Assembly (NCBI GenBank): GCA_016787575.1
Contig: JAEUUO010000009.1
Span: 186,001-250,000, forward strand
DNA length: 64,000 bases
From: Saprospiraceae bacterium
GTDB lineage: Bacteria; Bacteroidota; Bacteroidia; Chitinophagales; Saprospiraceae
Direction of reading: 5' to 3'
Shown: piece after piece, positions 1 through 9,588 of the stretch
Position numbering within the stretch: the first letter of the stretch is position 1
Layout of the letters: each line of letters opens with the position of its first letter
The notes under the pieces: generated by a model
Databases searched by the model: none
The model's input: only the letters and a program-made list of their open reading frames with translations
What the model was told of the DNA's origin: nothing
Program-made: the position numbers and the translations under genes

Positions 1-3000
1 GGTACAGCAAGTACAGCAAGTCGCAGTATCGGCTCAACCAAGGTGGATAAAACCAATTGGTCCTGGAATTTAGGCGAGGAAGCTCATACATCTGATCAAA
101 TTTATACCGGCATAAAAGTTAGTGTGGGTGTAGGTGTAGAGGTTGATAATGAAACTGAAAACAATTTGACTGCTGGATTTAAAGCCAAAATTAGCGGCGG
201 CCGATCCGGATCACAAACCATAGAAACAACCAATACAAAAACCTGGTCTACATACGGAGAAACTGGAATCGCTCCAGGTGCAAGCAGTGATTTGTATATT
301 GGTAAATCACAAAATGTGCAATTTGGTGTGAGTGAAGAACTGGTCATTATTTCAGATCAATTATGCGATACCATACCTTGTCTAACAGGTAAAAAACCTG
401 CTACAAATTTATCGTTTGCAAAAAAATATGGATTGTCTATCGTTCCGGGAGGATATAGCACGCAATTTATGTTTAATGAATATGATATTAAAAATTTGAT
501 TATCCCTAACTTGATTAGTTTGAGAAATAAAATGCTCCAAACCAATCCAAAATATACCAGCAAACTTTCAGTAGATGATGAAAATTATGGAAAAAATAAT
601 GACGACCCGGTTTTTGGAGCTGCAGCGTCTACCTATACTCCGCAAACAGGAGATTTTGAAGATTTTGACGGACCCAGCTACAAACTCTTTGTAAAAGCAA
701 ATCCGACTTATTTAGATTATATGAATACGGTAGATTCTGTTAGATACATAAATAATCAGGTGTATCAATGGGAGCGTGCAATCTATCTAAACGAATGGGA
801 AAAAGTTAATATTGGAAACAAGGATACCATTGAAGCGTACAGACAAAAAGAATTATCTGAGTTAGATAATCAATATGCCGGAATTATAGTCGCGTATGCT
901 TCACTATCACTTGCATCTGCAACTGCAATCTATTATTCTTATGGAGCGATTGCTGTTCCGGTTGTTGGCGCTGCATTTCTTGGATATGCAACCTTTGCTG
1001 CAACTACTGCATTTGGAATTGCAGAAGCAGAAGTTATTGATGAATATTTGGAATACAAGGCAAAAAGAAACCGAATCATTGAAAAATTTGAAAGTTTGGG
1101 CAGTCCTACAAATTTTACATTTACAGGAGGAACCTCTTACGAATCGGAAGTTTCACATAGCACTGCAATTGAGCATGGATCCAGTATTGAATATGAATTA
1201 ACTGCGGAATTAGGATTTGAAATATCCGGTAAAATCAATAATAATGGAGTTGGTATTGAAAAGGGATTGGAAATAGGTTTTACCAATTCACACGAGTGGG
1301 CGCTGGAAGAAAACGAAACAGAAACAGTAACATTCAATTTAAATGATCCGGATATCGGTGATTTGTATTCAGTTGATGTGTATCCTTCTATATTGGGATG
1401 GGGACCTGTGTTTAAAAATAAACCGGGTTGTGCAACTGCGTGCCCTTTTGAAGAGGAAACTGTTACGGAATATTATATGCCAGGAACGGTTGTTAGTCCC
1501 CGTACACTGCAAATTGATAAACCCAAATTAGCTGTAAGTCCAAATTTAATTACGAATGTTCCTGTGGAAGAAGCAGCAGTATTTAATTTAACAGTTAGCA
1601 ATGAATCTGAAATTGGATACATCATGCCATACGACATCAGCATCGCCAGTGAAACCAATCCATTCGGAGCAATTGTCAGGATCGACGGACTTCCAAGTGC
1701 CACAGTTATCGTAGCAGGAGGAACATCTATCAATAAAGTATTAACGATTGAAAAAGGACCAGGCCCTGTATATAATTATGATAATATTTTAGTTTTGGTG
1801 CATTCACAATGTCAGTTTACAAGCGGAGCTGGATTTATTTCTGACATAGTAGATTCAGTTTATGTTTCAGCCCATTTTTTACCTTCTTGCACAAACGTGC
1901 GAATTGCCAATCCGGATAATCAATGGGTATTAAATAATAGTTTTAATGATACACTCCCTATTGCGATCGTGGATTATAATGTCAATTATTTTGATCTTGA
2001 AAATCTTCAATTGGATTATAAACCTTCCAGCTCAGCAAAATGGATTGGTCTGCAAAAATTTCATTTAGATACAACAGGGTTGTATGATATAAAAGCGGTA
2101 CCAATTCCAAGAGATAAACCATTTTCATTTTATCAATGGGATGTAAAACAACTACCGGATGGTGCATACGATTTACGTGTAAGTTCAAATTGTGAGTTAT
2201 CTGAACGCAACTCGGAAATACATTCGGGAATTATTGATCGGATCAATCCGCATGCGTTTGGACATCCATCTCCCGCTGATGGTATATTATCACCCAATGA
2301 TGAGATCAGCATTAAATTTAATGAACCCATAGATTTAGGCTCGATCAATCCAAATGCAAATTTTGATATACGGGGAGTTCTCAATGGAGGTCCAATTGAA
2401 CATGCAACCTCATTGAGTTTTGATGGCATTGATGATTATCTGGAATTACCAGATGGCATTTCATTGGATCGAAGAGATTTTACGATAGAATTTAATTTTA
2501 AACGGGATTCCTTTGGAGAACAAACCATTTTTAGCCAGGGTACTGAAACAGGTGATCAAATTTATATTGGGTTTGCATCAAACCATAAACTGGAATTTAA
2601 AATAAATGGCACAACTGTAAGTTCAACAAAATTGTTTAATGACAATATCTGGCATACTGTTGCTATAAGTTATAAATATCTTTCAGAAACTGTTGAAATG
2701 TATTTAGCTGACGAACAAACAACAGCCAGTTTAATTAACGTAGGGGCAACGAGCATTCAACCAGATTATATAGGAGCAAATACGAGAGCTTTGTTTGGTA
2801 AAAATTCCGCCACATCAGCACAATTTTTAAATGGAAATTTACATGAAGTCCGCATTTGGACAACTGCAAGAAGTTTATCACAATTTTCAATTTATAAATC
2901 CAAATTATTGAGTGGAAACGAAGCGGGATTGCTTTATAACTGGCGTATGGATGAAGCAGCAGGGAATACAACTATTGATATCGCAAAAGGCAGAGAAGCA

Positions 3001-5757
3001 ATAATAAAAGCAGCTACCTGGCAAATTTCACCTACTGGTAAATCGGCGGATTTTAAATCAGCTTCTTCTAATTATTTAAAAGCAAATACTGGAAACATCG
3101 TAATTACTGATGAAATGGATTTCACCACAGAGTTTTGGTTTAAGTCCGGTCAAACAGGAAATGCTTGTTTAATATCGAATGGTAGCGGTACCGGATTAGG
3201 TTCGGATTCATTGCAATCCTGGAACATTGACAAAGTTGATAGTCTCATTCATATCAAACATAATAAAATTGATTTTACAGCTACTACCAGAAATTATTTT
3301 GACAACAATTGGCATCATTTTGCAATGGTTTTAAGACGTGGGGGTAATTTAAGTGTTTACATTGATGGTTTGTTTGAAAACTCCATTTCAAGCGAGGGAT
3401 TTCGTGAATGGAGTGGTTCTAATATATGGATTGGAGCACGGGGTTATAAAATTGGAACACAGGATAATATCAGCAATTATTACAATGGCTTATTAGATGA
3501 ATTCCGTTTTTGGAACCTTGCTCGAAGCTTTGAACAAATAAAAAGGGATAAACAAAATCGGATGATCGGTGATGAAGCGGGATTGCAATTCTATTTACCT
3601 TTTGAATATTATAGTACAGATCCAAGTGGAGTTAAATTTCTTACAGGAGTCATTGCAGATCAAGTCAATCCGCCTCATGCTATAGATAGTGTGAAAGCTA
3701 GTTTGTCTAATACAAGCCCAACCATTAAATTGCAAAGACCTGTTGAAAAAATTGCAATTAATTATTCAGTAAATAATGATCAAATCATTTTAACTCCAAT
3801 TACTGCTGCTGAGTTAATAGAAAATGTTAAGCTAGATGTAACCGTTCAAGGTATCCGAGATTTACATGGTAATACCATGCAATCACCAGTAAGTTGGATT
3901 GCATATATGGATAAGAACCAAGTTGTATGGCAGGATGATCTATTAAAATACAGTATCCTAAGAGGTGAAAATCTAAGTTTTAAGTCTGGAATTTACAATC
4001 GGGGCGGGGCATCTAAAAAATTCAATATTTTGGATCTTCCTTCCTGGTTGAGCGTCAGTCCAAGTTCTGGAGTGATTGCGCCTAACAGTTATGTAGAAGT
4101 AGTTTTTACAATTGACCCAACTATTAATTTAGGCAAGTATGCAATCGGAGTCAGTCTTTTGACAGATTTTAATTACAAAGAGAAATTAAACATTGAGTTA
4201 GATGTAAAAGCAAAAGAACCAAACTGGACCGTGAATCCTGGAGCATACGATAATACGATGAATATCATTGGAACTATAAAAATTAATGGTATTTTTTCAT
4301 CTGATATTCAAGATAAAATTGTTGCTTATGTTGGTGCTGAAGTAAGAGGCGTAGCCAATTTGGAGTATGTTCCAAAATTAGATGCTTATCGGGTATTTTT
4401 AAATATTTATAATTCTACGGGAAATCCTGCACTGACTTTTAAAATTTGGGATGCTTCTACTGGAAAAGTTTATAGCGACGTAGTTGGAAATGGTATTGTT
4501 TTTAATACGGATTCAGTTAGAGGGAGTTTTTCTAGCCCGGTTATATTTGAATCAGGCACGATTTTAAGTATGGATATTCCGGTTTACAATGGTTGGAATT
4601 GGATTTGCTTTTACCTTGATAATTTGTCAACAGTTACCGATGTTGTGTTGGAGAGCGTCGCAGAAAAAGATGCCAGCATTAAAAATTTGACAGAAAGCAA
4701 TACGTATAATGGTTCAACCTGGAGTGGTAATAAAATCAATGGTTTTTTACCGACTCAATTGTGGAAATTAAAGAAGGGAATAAACGATACCTTGATATTA
4801 AGAGGCACCGTTGTAAATCCAACTACGCGACCGGTTACCATCAATTCTGGCTGGACCTGGATTGGATTTATATCCATTCGAAATCAAGAGATCAATTCAG
4901 CATTATCTAACTTAATACCGGTTGTAGGAGACATTATTAAAGGTAAATACAGTTTTGCTGTCTACAATGGATCAGCCACGGGTTGGTTGGGAAGTTTAAA
5001 AACTATGATTCCAGGAGAAGGCTATATGTATAAGTCCAGGAGCAATGGTCCGAGAACATTTACCTATCCCTTAGCAGGTATGTTTGAAAGTTTTGATGAT
5101 TTAACTGTACGGACAAATAAGGATAGCTGGTGGCATGTTGATCATCAAAAATACAATAGCAATATGACAGCTATTGCAACGATACAAACAGAATGCCCGG
5201 AATTAATCCATGAAAAAGGATTTGGAATAGGACTTCAAGACGCAGCTGGCAATTGGAGAGCCAAAGCGGCATTGGAGTTAGAAGCTCAAAATGAATTAGC
5301 CTATCTCACAATTGCAGGAGAAGAATTTGAGAAACTGCAATACAAATTGATCCAACCAGAGATAAATCAGGTATTCGATTTAGATGCCGCCATTCAATTT
5401 AAATCAAATGATCATATTGGAAGTGTAGATTTTCCATATGTATTAACAATGAATGAGTCAATTTGTAAAACCATCAAGTTTAGTGATGTAATTTATAACG
5501 AACGGTATGAAGTGTTTCCACAAGTATTCCAAAATTTAATTAAAATGGAATATACTTCAAGAGAAGCGGATGCAAATGCTAGCATCCTAATAACAGATAT
5601 TTTAGGCCGTGAAATTTTACAATACAAACTGAATTTGCAAAAAGGATATAATAGTATTCAGCTTGATGGAGAGCGTATTCTGATGCCTGGGAGTTATTTT
5701 ATAAGTTTAAATACACAACAAAAGAAATTTACAAAAGTGATTCAAAAAGTAAATTAA
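1..5757 (+). CDS. Giant secreted LamG surface protein with T9SS tail (5' end outside window)
   Basis: The frame is open from base 1, so the gene starts upstream of the window; the in-frame GTG at 43 is not a convincing start. Visible parts, by nucleotide position: Ser/Thr-rich beta-type sequence (about 130-350); a Gly/Ala-rich hydrophobic stretch (about 876-1035); a conserved Cys-containing block around CATACPFEE (about 1350-1460); two LamG/concanavalin-A-like domains (about 2400-2950 and 3040-3540); an Ig-like stretch; a domain beginning NWTVNPGAYDNTMNIIG (about 4220-4570); two GWxWI modules (about 4590-5070); and a C-terminal T9SS type A sorting domain (about 5500-5757) ending in TKVIQKVN. 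LamG domains usually bind glycans or proteins, so I infer a cell-surface adhesin-like role. The substrate is unknown. The next gene starts one base after the stop. Confidence 0.85.
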   Translation, partial: GTASTASRSIGSTKVDKTNWSWNLGEEAHTSDQIYTGIKVSVGVGVEVDNETENNLTAGFKAKISGGRSGSQTIETTNTKTWSTYGETGIAPGASSDLYIGKSQNVQFGVSEELVIISDQLCDTIPCLTGKKPATNLSFAKKYGLSIVPGGYSTQFMFNEYDIKNLIIPNLISLRNKMLQTNPKYTSKLSVDDENYGKNNDDPVFGAAASTYTPQTGDFEDFDGPSYKLFVKANPTYLDYMNTVDSVRYINNQVYQWERAIYLNEWEKVNIGNKDTIEAYRQKELSELDNQYAGIIVAYASLSLASATAIYYSYGAIAVPVVGAAFLGYATFAATTAFGIAEAEVIDEYLEYKAKRNRIIEKFESLGSPTNFTFTGGTSYESEVSHSTAIEHGSSIEYELTAELGFEISGKINNNGVGIEKGLEIGFTNSHEWALEENETETVTFNLNDPDIGDLYSVDVYPSILGWGPVFKNKPGCATACPFEEETVTEYYMPGTVVSPRTLQIDKPKLAVSPNLITNVPVEEAAVFNLTVSNESEIGYIMPYDISIASETNPFGAIVRIDGLPSATVIVAGGTSINKVLTIEKGPGPVYNYDNILVLVHSQCQFTSGAGFISDIVDSVYVSAHFLPSCTNVRIANPDNQWVLNNSFNDTLPIAIVDYNVNYFDLENLQLDYKPSSSAKWIGLQKFHLDTTGLYDIKAVPIPRDKPFSFYQWDVKQLPDGAYDLRVSSNCELSERNSEIHSGIIDRINPHAFGHPSPADGILSPNDEISIKFNEPIDLGSINPNANFDIRGVLNGGPIEHATSLSFDGIDDYLELPDGISLDRRDFTIEFNFKRDSFGEQTIFSQGTETGDQIYIGFASNHKLEFKINGTTVSSTKLFNDNIWHTVAISYKYLSETVEMYLADEQTTASLINVGATSIQPDYIGANTRALFGKNSATSAQFLNGNLHEVRIWTTARSLSQFSIYKSKLLSGNEAGLLYNWRMDEAAGNTTIDIAKGREAIIKAATWQISPTGKSADFKSASSNYLKANTGNIVITDEMDFTTEFWFKSGQTGNACLISNGSGTGLGSDSLQSWNIDKVDSLIHIKHNKIDFTATTRNYFDNNWHHFAMVLRRGGNLSVYIDGLFENSISSEGFREWSGSNIWIGARGYKIGTQDNISNYYNGLLDEFRFWNLARSFEQIKRDKQNRMIGDEAGLQFYLPFEYYSTDPSGVKFLTGVIADQVNPPHAIDSVKASLSNTSPTIKLQRPVEKIAINYSVNNDQIILTPITAAELIENVKLDVTVQGIRDLHGNTMQSPVSWIAYMDKNQVVWQDDLLKYSILRGENLSFKSGIYNRGGASKKFNILDLPSWLSVSPSSGVIAPNSYVEVVFTIDPTINLGKYAIGVSLLTDFNYKEKLNIELDVKAKEPNWTVNPGAYDNTMNIIGTIKINGIFSSDIQDKIVAYVGAEVRGVANLEYVPKLDAYRVFLNIYNSTGNPALTFKIWDASTGKVYSDVVGNGIVFNTDSVRGSFSSPVIFESGTILSMDIPVYNGWNWICFYLDNLSTVTDVVLESVAEKDASIKNLTESNTYNGSTWSGNKINGFLPTQLWKLKKGINDTLILRGTVVNPTTRPVTINSGWTWIGFISIRNQEINSALSNLIPVVGDIIKGKYSFAVYNGSATGWLGSLKTMIPGEGYMYKSRSNGPRTFTYPLAGMFESFDDLTVRTNKDSWWHVDHQKYNSNMTAIATIQTECPELIHEKGFGIGLQDAAGNWRAKAALELEAQNELAYLTIAGEEFEKLQYKLIQPEINQVFDLDAAIQFKSNDHIGSVDFPYVLTMNESICKTIKFSDVIYNERYEVFPQVFQNLIKMEYTSREADANASILITDILGREILQYKLNLQKGYNSIQLDGERILMPGSYFISLNTQQKKFTKVIQKVN

Positions 5758-5758
5758 T

Positions 5759-6727
5759 ATGAAAGCTAATAAATGTTTATTTCAATATTTTGGATTTGCC
5801 TTGGTCATTTTTTCATCAAATTTTAAGCTACTTTCTCAACCTGATTGGAATATTGATGCAACAAATTTTGAATACAATATGAATGTAATTGGAGTTGGTT
5901 TCATTGAATGTAATGAAATCAATGATGATATGGATCAAATTGCGGCATTTGTTGGAGATGAAATCAGAGGGGTTAACTTTTTTAATGTAGAAAGTAATCA
6001 AAGAAAATTTGTTTATATGTTTATTTATAGCAACAAATTTTCAGGAGATACCATACATTTTAAAGTATACGATGCTTCTGAAGACAGTATCTATGAGTTA
6101 AGTTCAAGTATTATTTTTTCAGAAAATGCTCTGTTAGGCTCTGAAAATAATCCGATTGAGTTTGCATCTAGTTCACAAGCATTACAAATTGAATCGGCTT
6201 CAAATCAGGTACTCCGACATTCCGATGTAGGAGATAAAATCACAAAATTACTGGTAAAAAATGTGGCAGGGCTGGAATTAAATGCTCGTATTGATTGGGT
6301 TCAGGATGAGTTTGGAAAGGACAATCACTTTTTTGAAATTGTTGGACAAGACTTGTATATCAAGGAAAGCATTTTAAATGTGCCAATGAATGAGCTTCAA
6401 ATTCACATAAAGGTCAACGTTCAGGGTATTTGTGAAAAAACTCAGATAATGCATTTTAATATCAGCGATTTAACAAAACTGGAAGATAAGGTAGAGCAAG
6501 TTTCAATTGAAATATATCCAAATCCAGTCACTGATTTTTTTATGGTGAAAAGTAACATTTTATATGATTATGCATACTTATTGAATCCATTACTCGACAG
6601 TATCCAGAAAGTCGAGCTTGACAGACAAATTGACGCGACCAAGCTTGCTCCGGGATTAAATTATTTGGTATTTAGGAAGGGAGCCAAAATATGGACAAAG
6701 CCTTTTGTAATTGTTTCAGGAAAATAG
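5759..6727 (+). CDS. Secreted T9SS sorting-domain protein sharing a domain with its upstream neighbour
   Basis: 322 residues starting with a signal peptide (hydrophobic core FQYFGFALVIFSSNF). The following domain starts PDWNIDATNFEYNMNVIG and contains DQIAAFVGDEIRGVNFF. It is clearly homologous to the NWTVNP...DKIVAYVGAEVRGVANL domain near the end of the preceding giant protein. A cadherin-like segment follows (about residues 145-230). The C-terminus (IEIYPNPVTDFFMVKSN to FVIVSGK) is a T9SS type A sorting domain. Only one base separates it from the upstream stop, so the two are surely co-transcribed and may act together at the surface. No enzymatic motif is seen and the function is unknown. 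Confidence 0.85.
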   Translation: MKANKCLFQYFGFALVIFSSNFKLLSQPDWNIDATNFEYNMNVIGVGFIECNEINDDMDQIAAFVGDEIRGVNFFNVESNQRKFVYMFIYSNKFSGDTIHFKVYDASEDSIYELSSSIIFSENALLGSENNPIEFASSSQALQIESASNQVLRHSDVGDKITKLLVKNVAGLELNARIDWVQDEFGKDNHFFEIVGQDLYIKESILNVPMNELQIHIKVNVQGICEKTQIMHFNISDLTKLEDKVEQVSIEIYPNPVTDFFMVKSNILYDYAYLLNPLLDSIQKVELDRQIDATKLAPGLNYLVFRKGAKIWTKPFVIVSGK

Positions 6728-6770
6728 TTCAGTTGGAACCTGGCTTGATGTATTCTTTTTTTAGAGACAT

Positions 6771-6778
6771 TAATTTTG
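6771..6778 (+). promoter_or_regulatory. Candidate Bacteroidota -7 box (TAATTTTG)
   Basis: TAATTTTG matches the Bacteroidota -7 consensus TAnnTTTG. It lies in the 290-base gap between the T9SS gene and the AraC regulator. A TTG at 6745-6747 is the nearest -33 candidate, but the 23-base spacing is longer than usual. If used, it would give the regulator a leader of more than 200 bases. This is sequence matching only. Confidence 0.25.
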
Positions 6779-7017
6779 TCTAGCGGACTATTTGTTTTTA
6801 CTTTTAGAAATTTAAAATCCTAGTTTCTATATTGGGATCTGTTTACATTGATTAGAACCTTTAGTATAGACTTTTTTAATTGGATTTAGAGGAAACAAGG
6901 ATTTATAAATTAATAAAAATCATTGAATATCAACATGGACAATTTATTGTGCAGCTTTTACTTAATATTAAGTATTTAAGCTATAAACAATATTCTTTTT
7001 GGATTGTATATAATTGG

Positions 7018-7851
7018 ATGTTCAATTCATTGTTTCAAATTTTCAAACTATCCAGGGAGGATGCTTTAAAAATTGGCAGTTCACCAGACCCTCCACATGC
7101 TCATGATTATGAAGAACTAATCATTGGAATCAATGGAAGCCTGGAACATTTTATTGATTTTAAAACAGAAATTTATCAAGCACCTTATGTTAGTTTTGTA
7201 ACCAAAGGAAAAATTCATCGGGTGATACCCCATTTAGTTAATGACCTGTGTGATGCATGGGTTATTCGATTTCGAAGTGAATTTATTCCTGAAACTACGT
7301 TTCAATTGTATTCTTATTATCACGACCATGCAACGCTTAAAGTCCCTGAAGGAAGTTGTTTTAGCCGATTGCTAAGTGTATGTGAATTAATGCATGTTGA
7401 AATGCAGCAAAATATACCGGATTTTGCTGTAGTGAGACATCTGTTAAGCGCTTTATTTACTATGATTGAATCTGAACGGAAAAAAAATAATGAAGGATTA
7501 AGTTCATTTGTAAAAACACAAAATACAACCTTTAAAAATTTTCTTAAAATTTTGGAAGAAAACTATCATCGGTCAGAGGGTGTAGAATTTTATGCAGAAA
7601 AATTATTTATGTCCAGCCGAAATCTCAATTTGATTTGTCAAAGTATTTTGCAAAAAAGTGTTTCTGAAATTATCGAAACCCGCAAATTGATAGAAGCAAA
7701 AAATCAATTAATAAATACTGACAAAACAATTGCGGAAATTGGTTTTGATCTCGGTTATAATGAGAGTGCATATTTCACCAATGTCTTTAAAAAGAAATCC
7801 GGACAGACACCGGGTGAATTTCGGGAAGAAATGAGGCATCTGATTTCCTGA
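7018..7851 (+). CDS. AraC-family transcriptional regulator
   Basis: 277 residues from ATG 7018. The frame extends upstream to a TTG at 6880, but the extra 46 residues look unlike the family, so I chose the ATG. The N-terminal half is a cupin-like sensor domain (PPHAHDYEELIIGINGSLEH, then a conserved HRV motif). The C-terminal about 100 residues form the double helix-turn-helix AraC domain, with the typical AEIGFDLGYNESAYFTNVFK and SGQTPGEFREEM signatures. It is a cytoplasmic DNA-binding protein with unknown inducer. It sits just upstream of, and in the same direction as, the YceI and YgiD-like genes, which are plausible targets (inference). Confidence 0.9.
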   Translation: MFNSLFQIFKLSREDALKIGSSPDPPHAHDYEELIIGINGSLEHFIDFKTEIYQAPYVSFVTKGKIHRVIPHLVNDLCDAWVIRFRSEFIPETTFQLYSYYHDHATLKVPEGSCFSRLLSVCELMHVEMQQNIPDFAVVRHLLSALFTMIESERKKNNEGLSSFVKTQNTTFKNFLKILEENYHRSEGVEFYAEKLFMSSRNLNLICQSILQKSVSEIIETRKLIEAKNQLINTDKTIAEIGFDLGYNESAYFTNVFKKKSGQTPGEFREEMRHLIS

Positions 7852-7930
7852 AATTACAAGTTTTTTACCGAATTCTATTATTTGTGATCTCTAAATCATG
7901 AGAACTTTGTTATCGAATTGGAATTGGTTT

Positions 7931-7972
7931 AAAGGCTAAAGGCTAAAGGCTAAAGGCTAAAGGCTAAAGGCC
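7931..7972. repeat. Heptanucleotide tandem repeat (AAAGGCT)n
   Basis: Five perfect copies of AAAGGCT followed by a sixth ending in C instead of T, running into CCCGGG. It lies in the 203-base gap between the AraC regulator and the YceI gene, about 80 bases upstream of the YceI start. A 7-base unit could change copy number by slippage, but here it is outside any reading frame. No gene is seen in the gap. Confidence 0.95.
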
Positions 7973-8054
7973 CGGGAACAGTTAAATTATAGCTTTAATT
8001 GTTTCGCTGGGTTCCATTTTATAATAAGATTAAACATTTAAAATTAAATAGAAT

Positions 8055-8600
8055 ATGCAAACAGCAACACAAGTACAAACTAAATGGATTCTGGATCCAT
8101 CACACAGTGAATTAGTTTTTAAAGTAAAACACCTTATGATCTCACACGTTAAGGGAACGTTTCGGAAGTTTACTGCAATTATAGATGGAGAGGACTTCAG
8201 GACAGCTCAAATCTATGTAAATATTGAGACAGATTCTATATTTACCAATGATGAAAGTAGAGATGGTCACTTAAAGGCTGCAGATTTTTTTGATGCAGGT
8301 CAATTTCCAACTATTGAATTTAAAAGCAGTTCATTTAAAAAAGTGGATGAGGATAATTATCTTTTAACCGGTCAACTAAAAATTAAGGATATTTCCCATG
8401 AAATGTTTTTAAATGTAGAGTTTGGTGGTGTAAACACGGATCCATATGGTAATGAGAAAGCAGGATTTTCAGTAAGTGGAACGCTTAAGCGTTCAGATTG
8501 GGGTTTAAACTGGAATGCCGCACTTGAATCGGGTGGCGTGTTGGTAAGTGATGAAGTAAAAATCAATGCTGAATTACAGTTTGTTAAGAAATCCTTCTAA
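8055..8600 (+). CDS. YceI family protein
   Basis: 181 residues with YceI/lipocalin-like beta-barrel features: WILDPSHSELVFKVKHLMIS at the N-terminus, then SRDGHLKAADFFDAGQFPTI, and the end KRSDWGLNWNAALESGGVLV. YceI proteins bind isoprenoid or fatty-acyl lipids in a hydrophobic barrel. This one has no visible signal peptide, so it may be cytoplasmic, unlike E. coli YceI. The family assignment is firm; the ligand is not known. The YgiD-like gene follows 64 bases after its stop. Confidence 0.93.
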   Translation: MQTATQVQTKWILDPSHSELVFKVKHLMISHVKGTFRKFTAIIDGEDFRTAQIYVNIETDSIFTNDESRDGHLKAADFFDAGQFPTIEFKSSSFKKVDEDNYLLTGQLKIKDISHEMFLNVEFGGVNTDPYGNEKAGFSVSGTLKRSDWGLNWNAALESGGVLVSDEVKINAELQFVKKSF

Positions 8601-8664
8601 TTATTATAGTGGAGCTTCTGTTTTTGCGAATTACTGGAAAGTGTTTAATTTAGGGAAAATTTAT

Positions 8665-9549
8665 ATGAGACGAAAAAGATTTTTGCAAGCCTTATCAATT
8701 TTACCCATAGCCGGAGTTGTAATGAAACTAAATGATTTATACAAAGCATCTCTAGAAATGGATGCAACAGAAAAAATGCCCGTATTGTTTTTGGGTCATG
8801 GAAGTCCGATGAATGCCATTGAGGAAAATGAATTTGTAAGTGGATTTCGAAAAGTTGGAGCTAGCTTTCAAAAGCCAAAAGCGATACTTTGTATTTCAGC
8901 CCACTGGGAGACTAAGGGCACCATGGTAACAGCAATGGAAAAACCAATAACCATTCATGATTTTGGTGGATTTACTCAAGCCTTGTTTGATGTTCAATAT
9001 CCAGCAGCTGGCAGTCCGGAATTGGCACAACAAACCAAAGAAATGGTTAGCAGAACTGATATTGGATTGGATCAAAAATGGGGATTGGACCATGGAGCCT
9101 GGAGTGTAATTAAACATTTGTATCCGAATGCAGACGTACCTGTAATTCAAATGAGTCTTGACTATACACAAAGTCCACAGTTTCATTACGAATTGGCAAA
9201 GGAATTAAGCAGTCTTCGTCAAAAAGGTATTTTGATTATTGGAAGTGGCAACATGGTTCATAATTTAAGGATGATCGCCTGGGATAAATTAAATACAGAT
9301 TCGTATGGTTTTGATTGGGCGTTGGAAGCCAGTGATAAAATGAAAAAGGCCATATTAAATGAAGACCATCAAACCTTGATAAATTACCGTTCTCAAGGAA
9401 AGGCATTTGATCTTTCGATTCCAACACCAGAACACTATTTGCCTTTGTTGTATTCATTGGCATTGCAAGACAAAAGCGATTCAATCGATTTATTTAATGA
9501 CAAAGCAATTGCAGGATCCTTGACGATGACTTCAGTTAAAATTGGATGA
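8665..9549 (+). CDS. YgiD-like extradiol ring-cleavage dioxygenase (class III, 4,5-DOPA dioxygenase family)
   Basis: 294 residues from ATG 8665; an earlier in-frame ATG at 8566 overlaps the YceI gene and is less likely. Family motifs are LFLGHGSPMNAIEENEF, CISAHWETKG, HDFGGF, KWGLDHGAWS and GSGNMVHNLR. They supply the His residues (about 45, 80 and 98) expected to bind the catalytic metal. The N-terminus MRRKRFLQALSILPIAG resembles a twin-arginine export signal, which is unusual for this normally cytoplasmic family. An AGGGAAAA stretch sits just upstream of the chosen start. It is probably in one unit with YceI upstream and the small genes downstream. The in vivo substrate is unknown. Confidence 0.9.
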   Translation: MRRKRFLQALSILPIAGVVMKLNDLYKASLEMDATEKMPVLFLGHGSPMNAIEENEFVSGFRKVGASFQKPKAILCISAHWETKGTMVTAMEKPITIHDFGGFTQALFDVQYPAAGSPELAQQTKEMVSRTDIGLDQKWGLDHGAWSVIKHLYPNADVPVIQMSLDYTQSPQFHYELAKELSSLRQKGILIIGSGNMVHNLRMIAWDKLNTDSYGFDWALEASDKMKKAILNEDHQTLINYRSQGKAFDLSIPTPEHYLPLLYSLALQDKSDSIDLFNDKAIAGSLTMTSVKIG

Positions 9550-9588
9550 TAATTTTCAAAACCATGCTGTATCTTTGATTGAAAAGCT

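Noticed and set aside
130..350. Aerolysin/MTX2-type pore-forming domain in the giant surface protein
   Set aside because: Only a vague Ser/Thr-rich beta pattern is seen; no diagnostic motif supports it.
6880..7017. Longer AraC protein starting from TTG 6880
   Set aside because: The extra residues are not like the family and the ATG at 7018 gives a normal AraC length.
8566..8664. Longer dioxygenase start overlapping the YceI gene
   Set aside because: It would overlap YceI by 35 bases and adds no conserved sequence; ATG 8665 fits better.
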